From contig NZ_LFBV01000009.1 in NCBI RefSeq assembly GCF_001905345.1, forward strand, positions 62,001 to 126,000: a stretch of 64,000 bases of DNA, written 5' to 3'. Shown here piece after piece: positions 49,500 through 56,854 of the stretch. The DNA is from Streptomyces uncialis (GTDB taxonomy: Bacteria; Actinomycetota; Actinomycetes; Streptomycetales; Streptomycetaceae). The notes beneath the pieces were generated by a model. It ran no database searches. It worked only from the letters and a program-made list of their open reading frames with translations, and was not told where the DNA came from. Both the position numbers and the translations under genes were made by a program. The first letter of the stretch is position 1, and each line of letters begins with the position of its first letter.

Positions 49500-50492
49500 A
49501 TGCTGGGGGACGTGAAGTCCGACCGGCTGCTCTCGATCCTGCTGCTGCTCCAGACCCGGGGCAGGGTCCCCGCGCCCGAGCTCGCCGAGCGGCTGGACGT
49601 GTCGGTGCGCACCATCTACCGGGACGTCGAGGCGCTCTCCGCGTCCGGGGTGCCCGTGTACACCGAACGCGGCCGGCACGGCGGGATCGCCCTGCTCGAC
49701 GGCTACCGCACCGATGTCACCGGACTCACCGCCGACGAGTCCCGCGCCCTGTTCGTCGTCGCCGCGCAGGGCGCCCACACCGCGCTGGGACTCGACGAGG
49801 CCCTCGCCTCCGCGCTGCTCAAGGTCATGGCCGCGCTGCCCGCCCCCCACCGGCCCGCCGCCGAACTCGTCAACAGCCGGGTCCTCGTCGACGCCACCCG
49901 CTGGTACCCCGGACCGCCCCGCGAGGGCGGCCCGGTGGACCTCGGAGCGCTCCAGGACGCCGTCTTCACGGACCGCCGGCTGCGGCTGAGCTACCGGCAC
50001 GGCGGTGCGACGGACCACCGGACCCGTACCGTCGACCCGTACGGACTGGTCGCCAAGGCGGGCGTCTGGTACCTCGTGGCCGACCAGGACGGTGACCCCC
50101 GGCTCTTCCGCGCCGACCGGATACGCGCCGCGACCGTCCTCGACGATCCCGTCGAACGCCGCCCCGGCGCCACCCTCGCCGACACCTGGGACACCCTGCG
50201 GCGCACGGTCGAGGACCGCCCCCGCGGCATCGAGGTCACCGCCCGGGTCCGCCGCTCCCGACTCGACCTCTTCCTCACGCTCTGCGGCGGCGCGGTCCGC
50301 GAACTCCCGCCGGACGGTACGGGGGAGTGGCTGACGGTGAAGCTCACCTACCGTTCCCCCGCCGAAGCGCGGCTGACCCTCGCCTTCGCGGACGACGTGG
50401 AGGTCCTGTCACCCCCCGAGGTCCGCGCGGAACTGGCCCGCGCCACCCATGCGCTCACCACCCGCTACGGCGGTGCCACGGACGGCGTCTGA
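49500..50492 (+). CDS. WYL-domain transcriptional regulator (YafY-like)
   Basis: 330 residues. HTH of DeoR/HTH_11 type (residues 5-60: Arg-Leu-Leu-Ser-Ile-Leu-Leu-Leu-Leu-Gln-Thr-Arg-Gly, then Ser-Val-Arg-Thr-Ile-Tyr-Arg-Asp-Val-Glu), a WYL ligand-binding domain about 145-215 (Tyr-Gly-Leu-Val-Ala-Lys-Ala-Gly-Val-Trp-Tyr-Leu) and a C-terminal WCX part. ATG 49500 is chosen; GTG 49512 is too close to GGGGGA. It may control the thioesterase just before it. Confidence 0.88.
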   Translation: MLGDVKSDRLLSILLLLQTRGRVPAPELAERLDVSVRTIYRDVEALSASGVPVYTERGRHGGIALLDGYRTDVTGLTADESRALFVVAAQGAHTALGLDEALASALLKVMAALPAPHRPAAELVNSRVLVDATRWYPGPPREGGPVDLGALQDAVFTDRRLRLSYRHGGATDHRTRTVDPYGLVAKAGVWYLVADQDGDPRLFRADRIRAATVLDDPVERRPGATLADTWDTLRRTVEDRPRGIEVTARVRRSRLDLFLTLCGGAVRELPPDGTGEWLTVKLTYRSPAEARLTLAFADDVEVLSPPEVRAELARATHALTTRYGGATDGV

Positions 50493-50617
50493 CCCCGGCC
50501 CGCGCCCTGGGACGCCGCCCCGCGCCGCCACCGGGAACACCGCTCGAAGCACCGCGAAGCGGACCAGGGGCGGCCCGCCGACATCCCCCCGGCCCCGGCT
50601 CGTAGAATCGGTCCACC

Positions 50618-51781
50618 ATGGCTTACCTCGACCACGCCGCGACCACTCCGATGCTCCCGGAGGCGATCGAGGCGATGACAGCCCAGCTGACCGTCACCGG
50701 CAACGCCTCCTCGCTGCACGCCGCCGGACGCCGCGCCCGCCGCGCCGTCGAGGAAGCCCGCGAGACCCTCGCCGACTCCCTCGGCGCCCGCCCCAGCGAG
50801 ATCGTCCTCACCTCCGGCGGCACCGAGGCCGACAACCTCGCCGTCAAGGGCCTGTACTGGGCCCGCAGGGACGCCGACCCCGCCCGCGTCCGCGTCCTCG
50901 CCGGACCCGTCGAGCACCACGCCGTGCTCGACGCGGTGCACTGGCTCGGCGAGCACGAGGGCGCCACCGTCGAATACCTGCCCGTCGACCGGTACGGGCG
51001 GGTCCACCCCGAAGCGCTGCGCGAGGCCATCGCCCGCAACCCGGCGGACGTGGCGCTCGCGACGGTGATGTGGGCCAACAACGAGATCGGTACGGTCATG
51101 CCCGTACGCGAACTCGCCGCCGTCGCCGCCGAGTACGGGATTCCGCTGCACGCGGACGCCGTCCAGGCCGTCGGCCAGCTGCCCGTCGGCTTCGCGGACT
51201 CCGGGCTCGCCGCGATGACCGTCTCCGGCCACAAGATCGGCGGCCCCTACGGGATCGGCGCGCTGCTCCTGGGCCGCGAGTGGACGCCCGTCCCGGTGCT
51301 CCACGGCGGCGGCCAGGAACGCCACGTACGCTCCGGGACGCTGGACGCGCCCGCGGTGGTGGCCTTCGCCGTCGCCGCGCGGATCGCGACCGCACGCCAG
51401 GAATGGTTCGCGACGGAGATCGGCGCGCTGCGCGACGACCTGATCGACGGGGTGCGCCGGGCCGTGCCCGACGCGGTCCTCGGCGGCGACCCGGTGGACC
51501 GGCTCCCCGCCAACGCGCACTTCGCCTTCCCCGGCTGCGAGGGCGACTCCCTGCTGCTGCTGCTCGACGCCCAGGGCATCGAGTGCTCCACCGGCTCCGC
51601 CTGCACCGCGGGCATCGCCCAGCCCAGCCATGTCCTCCTCGCCACCGGCACCGACCCGGACCTCGCCCGGGGCACCCTGCGCTTCTCGCTGGGCCACACC
51701 AGCACCCAGGCGGACGTGGAAGCCGTCACCAAGGCGATCGGCCCCGCCGTGGAACGCGCCAGATCGGCCGGACTGACCTGA
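50618..51781 (+). CDS. Cysteine desulfurase
   Basis: 387 residues, NifS/IscS type. PLP lysine in Ser-Gly-His-Lys-Ile-Gly-Gly at Lys206; catalytic cysteine in Ser-Thr-Gly-Ser-Ala-Cys-Thr-Ala at Cys329. It takes sulfur from cysteine. In many actinobacteria this enzyme feeds MnmA, whose gene lies 0.8 kb downstream, interrupted here by a minus-strand amidase. ATG 50618 starts Met-Ala-Tyr-Leu-Asp-His-Ala-Ala-Thr-Thr, the family start. It may also supply iron-sulfur clusters. Confidence 0.92.
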   Translation: MAYLDHAATTPMLPEAIEAMTAQLTVTGNASSLHAAGRRARRAVEEARETLADSLGARPSEIVLTSGGTEADNLAVKGLYWARRDADPARVRVLAGPVEHHAVLDAVHWLGEHEGATVEYLPVDRYGRVHPEALREAIARNPADVALATVMWANNEIGTVMPVRELAAVAAEYGIPLHADAVQAVGQLPVGFADSGLAAMTVSGHKIGGPYGIGALLLGREWTPVPVLHGGGQERHVRSGTLDAPAVVAFAVAARIATARQEWFATEIGALRDDLIDGVRRAVPDAVLGGDPVDRLPANAHFAFPGCEGDSLLLLLDAQGIECSTGSACTAGIAQPSHVLLATGTDPDLARGTLRFSLGHTSTQADVEAVTKAIGPAVERARSAGLT

Positions 51782-51800
51782 CCCGGCGGTCCCGGGCGCG

Positions 51801-52520
51801 CTACTCGGCCGCCCGGGTGGCGCCCGGGTCGGGTGTCCTGCCGGAGCTCGCCAGCCGCTTGCGCTCGGCGCGCACCAGCGGCATGTACCGGTCCCAGTCC
51901 CAGTGCGGACCGGGATCGGTGTGGGTGGCCTCCGGGACCTCCACATGCCCGATGATGTGCTCCCGGTCCACCGGTATGTCGTACCGCGCGCAGATCCCCG
52001 CGGTGAGCCGCGCCGACGCCCGGTACATCCTGGCGGTGAAGGACGACGGCTTGTCGACCCACCCCTCGTGCTCGATACCGACGCTGCGCTGATTGAAGTC
52101 GCGGTTGCCCGCGTGGTACGCGACGTCCAGCTCCCGGATCATCTGGGTGATGTGCCCGTCCTTGCGGACGATGTAGTGCGTGGCCGCGCCGTGCGAAGGG
52201 TTCTGGAAGACCCGTACCGCGCTGTCGAAGCTGCCCTGCGTGACATGGATGATCACCCGGTCGACCCGGTAGTCGTCGGGGCGGTCCGCCCGCCGCAGAT
52301 TCCCCGAGGACGCCGCCACCCAGCGCGCTCCCGTGAAGTCGACGGCGCCGTCCACCCGTGGTTTCGTGACGCCCGGCGCCCGCCACCACAGCTCCGACAG
52401 CTCCTCGCGCATGACCACGCCCGTGCCGACGACCGCCGCGGCGCCGCCGATCAACAGGCCGCGCCGACCGATGTGCGGACCCTGGCCCTCGGTCCCCTGT
52501 GCCTTCTTACGAACCCCCAT
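51801..52520 (-). CDS. Tat-exported N-acetylmuramoyl-L-alanine amidase
   Basis: 239 residues. N-terminal twin-arginine signal (Arg19-Arg20-Gly-Leu-Leu-Ile-Gly, then a hydrophobic span). Amidase_2 domain about 70-220: Val-Ile-Ile-His-Val-Thr-Gln-Gly near 88-95 and His-Ile-Ile-Gly-His-Val-Glu-Val-Pro, with Thr-Asp-Pro-Gly-Pro-His-Trp near 206. Zinc ligands are the His of the first motif and His/Asp of the second. Exported folded and acts on peptidoglycan. It is divergent from mnmA. ATG 52520 was chosen from the signal peptide. Confidence 0.88.
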   Translation of the reverse strand: MGVRKKAQGTEGQGPHIGRRGLLIGGAAAVVGTGVVMREELSELWWRAPGVTKPRVDGAVDFTGARWVAASSGNLRRADRPDDYRVDRVIIHVTQGSFDSAVRVFQNPSHGAATHYIVRKDGHITQMIRELDVAYHAGNRDFNQRSVGIEHEGWVDKPSSFTARMYRASARLTAGICARYDIPVDREHIIGHVEVPEATHTDPGPHWDWDRYMPLVRAERKRLASSGRTPDPGATRAAE

Positions 52521-52581
52521 GCGAAGCACAACGCGTACTCGCGGCCTGCGGTTCCCCGGCGCCCCGTACTCTGGAAGGGTT

Positions 52582-53706
52582 ATGACTGAGACCCCGCAGC
52601 GTCCCCTCCGTGTCCTCGCCGCCATGTCCGGCGGTGTGGACTCCGCCGTAGCCGCAGCCCGCGCCGTCGAGGCCGGGCACGACGTGACCGGAGTGCATCT
52701 CGCGCTCTCCGCGAACCCGCAATCGTTCCGCACGGGCGCGCGTGGCTGCTGCACCATCGAGGACTCCCGTGACGCGCGCCGCGCGGCCGACGTCATCGGC
52801 ATCCCGTTCTATGTGTGGGACCTCGCGGACCGCTTCCGCGAGGACGTCGTCGAGGACTTCGTCGCGGAGTACGAGGCGGGCCGCACCCCCAACCCCTGCC
52901 TGCGCTGCAACGAGAAGATCAAGTTCGCCGCGCTCCTGGACAAGGCCCTCGCCCTCGGCTTCGACGCGGTGTGCACGGGCCACTACGCGCGCGTGGTGAC
53001 CCACCCCGACGGCACCCGGGAACTGCACCGGGCCTCGGACATGGCCAAGGACCAGTCGTACGTCCTCGGGGTGCTGGACGAGCGCCAGCTCGCGCACGCC
53101 CTGTTCCCCCTCGGTGACACGCTCACCACGAAGGACGAGATCCGCGCGGAGGCCGAGCGGCGTGACCTGGCGGTCGCCAAGAAGCCCGACAGCCACGACA
53201 TCTGCTTCATCGCCGACGGGGACACCCAGGGCTTCCTGGCCTCCCGCCTCGGCAAGGCCGAGGGCGACATCCTCGACGAGTCCGGTACCAAGGTCGGCAC
53301 CCACGAGGGCGCCTACGGCTACACCATCGGCCAGCGCAAGGGCCTGCGCATCGGCCACCCCGCCGCCGACGGCAAGCCCCGCTACGTGCTGGACATCTCT
53401 CCGGTGGACAACACCGTCACGGTCGGCCCGGCGGCCTCCCTCGACGTCGCGTCGCTCACGGCGATCCGCCCCCGCTGGTGCGGCACGGCGCCCACCGGCA
53501 GCGCCACGTACACCGCCCAGCTGCGCGCCCACGGCGGCGAGACCGAGGTCACCGCGGAACTCCTCGACGGCACCCTGCACGTCACCTTCACCGAGCCGGT
53601 ACGCGGGGTGGCCCCCGGCCAGGCGATCGTCCTGTACGACGGCAGCCGCGTCGTCGGCTCCGCCACCATCGCGTCGACGGACCGGGCGGGCGCCCCGGTC
53701 TCCTGA
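52582..53706 (+). CDS. mnmA: tRNA-specific 2-thiouridylase
   Basis: 374 residues. Introduces sulfur at C2 of uridine 34 in tRNAs for Lys, Glu and Gln, using ATP and sulfur from the desulfurase. ATP pyrophosphatase loop Ser-Gly-Gly-Val-Asp-Ser at 15-20; one catalytic Cys in Thr-Pro-Asn-Pro-Cys-Leu-Arg-Cys-Asn near 108-116, the other in Ser-His-Asp-Ile-Cys-Phe near 207-212. ATG 52582 with GGAAGG upstream. Its frame is open for longer upstream but this region is divergent spacer. Confidence 0.95.
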   Translation: MTETPQRPLRVLAAMSGGVDSAVAAARAVEAGHDVTGVHLALSANPQSFRTGARGCCTIEDSRDARRAADVIGIPFYVWDLADRFREDVVEDFVAEYEAGRTPNPCLRCNEKIKFAALLDKALALGFDAVCTGHYARVVTHPDGTRELHRASDMAKDQSYVLGVLDERQLAHALFPLGDTLTTKDEIRAEAERRDLAVAKKPDSHDICFIADGDTQGFLASRLGKAEGDILDESGTKVGTHEGAYGYTIGQRKGLRIGHPAADGKPRYVLDISPVDNTVTVGPAASLDVASLTAIRPRWCGTAPTGSATYTAQLRAHGGETEVTAELLDGTLHVTFTEPVRGVAPGQAIVLYDGSRVVGSATIASTDRAGAPVS

Positions 53707-53733
53707 CCGCCCGCAGGGGCCCTGGGAAGGCCG

Positions 53734-54060
53734 CTAGCCGGTCACCTCCGGCTCGTAGAAGCACAGATGGTCCTTGACGGCCGCCACGGCCTCCTTCGGC
53801 TCCGGGTACGCCCACACCAGGTCGGGGGCGTCCGGGAGGGACCAGTACGACGCCGTCCCCTTGAACGGGCAGTACGTGTGCGTGTCCGACGGGGTCAGCA
53901 ACTCCGTACGGACGTCCTCCGGCGGCAGGTAGTACCGCACCGGACAGCCCGTCTCGCGCAGCAGCAGAGGTCGGCGGCTCTCCGCCAGGAGCCGGCCGTC
54001 CTTGACGACGCGCACCAGTGCGGAGCCCTGTTCGATCGTGATCGTGTGTCCTCGGGTCAT
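53734..54060 (-). CDS. DUF427 protein
   Basis: 108 residues, the usual length. Beta-rich with Arg-Glu-Thr-Gly-Cys-Pro-Val-Arg-Tyr-Tyr-Leu-Pro and Cys-Pro-Phe-Lys-Gly-Thr-Ala-Ser-Tyr-Trp, the DUF427 hallmark. Function unknown; widespread in actinobacteria. ATG 54060 is the start; the 5-prime region faces the LOG-family gene. It converges with mnmA 28 bases away. Confidence 0.9.
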   Translation of the reverse strand: MTRGHTITIEQGSALVRVVKDGRLLAESRRPLLLRETGCPVRYYLPPEDVRTELLTPSDTHTYCPFKGTASYWSLPDAPDLVWAYPEPKEAVAAVKDHLCFYEPEVTG

Positions 54061-54116
54061 GTGAGGTGCAGCACCTCGCGGCGGCGGCTTCTTCCCGCGT
54101 ACTACCGTGTCGCGGC

Positions 54117-54656
54117 ATGAACATCTGTGTCTTCCTCTCCGCCGCGGACCTCGACGAGCGCTACACCGGCCCCGCCCGGCAGTTCGCGGAACTCCTCGGC
54201 AAGGGCGGCCACACCCTGGTGTGGGGCGGTTCGGACGCCGGCCTGATGAAGGTCGTCGCGGACGGTGTGCGTGAGGCCGGAGGGCGGCTGCTCGGGGTGT
54301 CCGTGGAGTTCCTGGCGCAGTTCGCGCGCACCGACACCGACGAGATGGTCGTCGCCCGCGACCTCGCCGAACGCAAGGCCCGGATGTTGGAGCAGGCCGA
54401 CGGGATCGTCGTCATGGTCGGCGGTATGGGCACCCTCGACGAGGCCACCGACATCCTCGAACTGCGCAAGCACGGTCACCACACGAAGCCCGTCGTCGTG
54501 CTCAACACGGCCGGTTTCTACGACGGGCTCAAGGAGCAGTTCCGCCGCATGGACGACGAGGGCTTCCTGCCGCTCCCGCTCACCGAGCTGGTCTTCTTCG
54601 CGGAGGAACCCGTGGGCGCCCTCGCGTACCTGGAGGAGTCCTTCGGCACACGCTGA
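54117..54656 (+). CDS. LOG-family protein (TIGR00730)
   Basis: 179 residues. Rossmann-like, with Val-Gly-Gly-Met-Gly-Thr-Leu-Asp-Glu near 101-109, equivalent to the family Pro-Gly-Gly-x-Gly-Thr-x-x-Glu, in which the Glu is catalytic and Val replaces the first Pro. LOG enzymes release cytokinin-like bases from nucleotide monophosphates; many bacterial ones have other substrates. ATG 54117 starts Met-Asn-Ile-Cys-Val-Phe-Leu-Ser. Next to DUF427 with divergent control. Confidence 0.85.
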   Translation: MNICVFLSAADLDERYTGPARQFAELLGKGGHTLVWGGSDAGLMKVVADGVREAGGRLLGVSVEFLAQFARTDTDEMVVARDLAERKARMLEQADGIVVMVGGMGTLDEATDILELRKHGHHTKPVVVLNTAGFYDGLKEQFRRMDDEGFLPLPLTELVFFAEEPVGALAYLEESFGTR

Positions 54657-54690
54657 GCCCGCTGCCGGTGACGGATGCGACGATGGGCCC

Positions 54691-55383
54691 ATGGCGACAC
54701 ATGTGATCACCGGGGCGGGGTCGGGCATCGGCGAGGCCGTCGCGCGCAGGCTGCACGCGCGCGGGGACGAGCTCGTCCTCCTCGCGCGGAACGCGGGCCG
54801 CGCGAAGGAACTGGTCGCCCGCTTCCCGGGCGCCCGCACCCTCGTGGGCGACCTCGCCGACCCCGACAAGCTCTCCTGGGCCTTCTCCCACCAGACGCTC
54901 CCCGACCGGATCGACTCCCTGATGCACATCGCGGGTGTCATCGAGCTCGGCCCCGTCGGCGAGCTGACCCCGAAGGCCTGGCGCCACCACCTGAACGTCA
55001 ACCTCGTCGCACCCGCCGAACTCACCCGCCACTTCCTGCCCCAGCTCCGGGTCACCTCCGGACAGGTGATCTTCGTCAACTCCGGCTCGGGGCTGCGCGC
55101 ACGGGCCGACTGGTCCGCGTACGCCGCCTCCAAGCACGGCCTGCGCGCGCTGGCCGACGCCCTCCGCGAGGAGGAGCAGCAGCACGGCATACGGGTCACC
55201 TCCGTCTACCCGGGCCGCACCGCGAGCGCCATGCAGGCCAAGGTCCAGCAGCAGGAGGGCAAGGACTACGACGCGGCCCGCTGGATGTCCCCGGACACGG
55301 TCGCCACCACGGTCCTGACCGCCCTGGACCTCCCCCGCGACGCAGAGATCAACGACCTCTCCGTCCGCCCCACCCCCCACTGA
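54691..55383 (+). CDS. Short-chain dehydrogenase/reductase
   Basis: 230 residues. Cofactor loop Thr-Gly-Ala-Gly-Ser-Gly-Ile-Gly near 7-14, Asn-Ser-Gly-Ser motif and catalytic Tyr-Ala-Ala-Ser-Lys (Tyr about 144, Lys about 148). It should oxidise or reduce an alcohol/ketone with NAD(P). The cofactor could be NADPH given the Arg after the loop; not certain. ATG 54691 follows a 34-base gap. Downstream is a repeat array. Confidence 0.88.
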   Translation: MATHVITGAGSGIGEAVARRLHARGDELVLLARNAGRAKELVARFPGARTLVGDLADPDKLSWAFSHQTLPDRIDSLMHIAGVIELGPVGELTPKAWRHHLNVNLVAPAELTRHFLPQLRVTSGQVIFVNSGSGLRARADWSAYAASKHGLRALADALREEEQQHGIRVTSVYPGRTASAMQAKVQQQEGKDYDAARWMSPDTVATTVLTALDLPRDAEINDLSVRPTPH

Positions 55384-55423
55384 CCCCCCGCACAGGAACA
55401 GCGACGATCAGACGCGCCCCGCC

Positions 55424-55720
55424 AGGGGCGCGAGGAACTGCGCCCCACGAGCGACCCGCACAGGAACAAGCGACGGTCAGAACCGCCCCGCCAGGGGCGC
55501 GAGGAACTGCGCACCCCCGTGGAACCGGCACAGGTACGAAGTACGGCGACAGGTGGAACCCTGGGGGCGCGGGGAACTGCGCCCCACGGGCGACGAGCGC
55601 AGGAACAGCGACGGTCAGAACCGCCCCGCCAGGGGCGCGGGGAACCGCGCACCCCCGTGGAACCGGCACGGGTACGAAGTGCGGCGACAGGTGGAACCCC
55701 AGGGCCGCCAGGAACCGCGC
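55424..55720. repeat. Tandem array of the 69-bp repeat family
   Basis: Cores on the plus strand start at 55424, 55493, 55563, 55631 and 55701, that is 68-70 bases apart. The spacers alternate between two types, so the true period is about 138 bases. No inverted arm or terminal sequence like those of elements 1 to 3 is seen. No gene is supported in 55384-55823. Confidence 0.8.
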
Positions 55721-55823
55721 ACGTGGCACAGGCACGCACCGGGGCACGGCGAAAGCCGGGACGCCGGGAACGTGCAGCAACCACCACCACGTCGGGCCGA
55801 ACCCACCCCGTACGCTTCGCCGG

Positions 55824-56837
55824 GTGAACGACAACAAGGATTCCCGCCTCGGCCCGGCCACCGGCATCGGCTCCCTGCCCGGCACGGACCCGAGGGAGGC
55901 CGCGAAGACCGTCGTCGGCACCTTCGGGGAGGGGCAGGGCACCCCGTTCCTCCCCGAACTGCCCTCCCGCGGCCCCGGCGCCGACATGATCGGCCGCACC
56001 GCCGGACTCCTCGTCGAGGTCTACGCGCGCGTGGAGCCCAGCGGCTGGCGGATCGGCGACCGCCCCGGCCGGGACACCCGCCGCGCCCACACCTGGCTGC
56101 GGCAGGACCTCGACGCCCTGGAGGAGTTCACCCAGGGCTACGAGGGCCCGCTCAAGGTCCAGGCGGTCGGACCGTGGACGCTCGCCGCGGCCCTGGAACT
56201 GCGCGGCGGCGAGGCGGCCCTGTCCGACCCCGGCGCCTGCCGGGACCTCGCCGGATCACTCGCGGAGGGACTCCGCGAACACCTCGCGGACGTCCGCCGC
56301 CGGGTTCCGGGCGCCCGGATCGTCCTCCAGTACGACGAGCCGTCGCTCACCGCCGTGCTGCGCGGACAGATCCGCAGCGCCAGCGGCTACCGCACCTACC
56401 GGGCCCCGGACCGGCAGACCGTCGAGGGAACCCTGCGCGACCTGTTCGCCGTGCACGACGGTCCCGTCGTCGTGCACTCCTGCGCCCCCGACGTCCCCTT
56501 CGCGCTGCTGCACCGCGCCGGAGCCGCCGGGGTCTCCTTCGACTTCGCCCTCCTCACCGAGCGTGACGACGATGTGATCGGGGAAGCGGTCGAGTCGGGG
56601 ACGCAGCTGATCGCCGGTGTCGTGCCCGGTACCGACGGCCCGTTGTCAGACCCTGCCGGTAGCGTCATGGGTGTCAGGACGCTGTGGCGCAGGCTGGGGC
56701 TGCGGCCGGGGTCGCTGAGCGAGTCCGTCACGCTCACCCCGGCCTGCGGTCTCGCGGGCGCCTCCCCCGAGTACGCCCGGGGCGCGCTCGCCCACTGCGT
56801 CCGGGCGGCGAGATCCCTCGCGGACGACCCAGAGTGA
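55824..56837 (+). CDS. MetE-like methionine synthase C-terminal-domain protein
   Basis: 337 residues, corresponding to the catalytic C-terminal half of cobalamin-independent methionine synthase only. Zinc site residues are His218 and Cys220 in Val-Val-His-Ser-Cys-Ala and Cys308 in Thr-Pro-Ala-Cys-Gly-Leu. The Asp-Glu-Pro motif in Gln-Tyr-Asp-Glu-Pro-Ser is present. The N-terminal substrate half is missing, so this may be a core methyltransferase with another donor. GTG 55824 is chosen because the repeat array ends upstream. It precedes ligA with a short gap. Confidence 0.82.
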   Translation: MNDNKDSRLGPATGIGSLPGTDPREAAKTVVGTFGEGQGTPFLPELPSRGPGADMIGRTAGLLVEVYARVEPSGWRIGDRPGRDTRRAHTWLRQDLDALEEFTQGYEGPLKVQAVGPWTLAAALELRGGEAALSDPGACRDLAGSLAEGLREHLADVRRRVPGARIVLQYDEPSLTAVLRGQIRSASGYRTYRAPDRQTVEGTLRDLFAVHDGPVVVHSCAPDVPFALLHRAGAAGVSFDFALLTERDDDVIGEAVESGTQLIAGVVPGTDGPLSDPAGSVMGVRTLWRRLGLRPGSLSESVTLTPACGLAGASPEYARGALAHCVRAARSLADDPE

Positions 56838-56854
56838 CCATCGGGAGGAATGAC

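Noticed and set aside
54675..55823. Fusion of the SDR region with the MetE-like frame
   Set aside because: The open frame exists, but it shadows the SDR gene and the repeat array; the MetE-like family starts at 55824.
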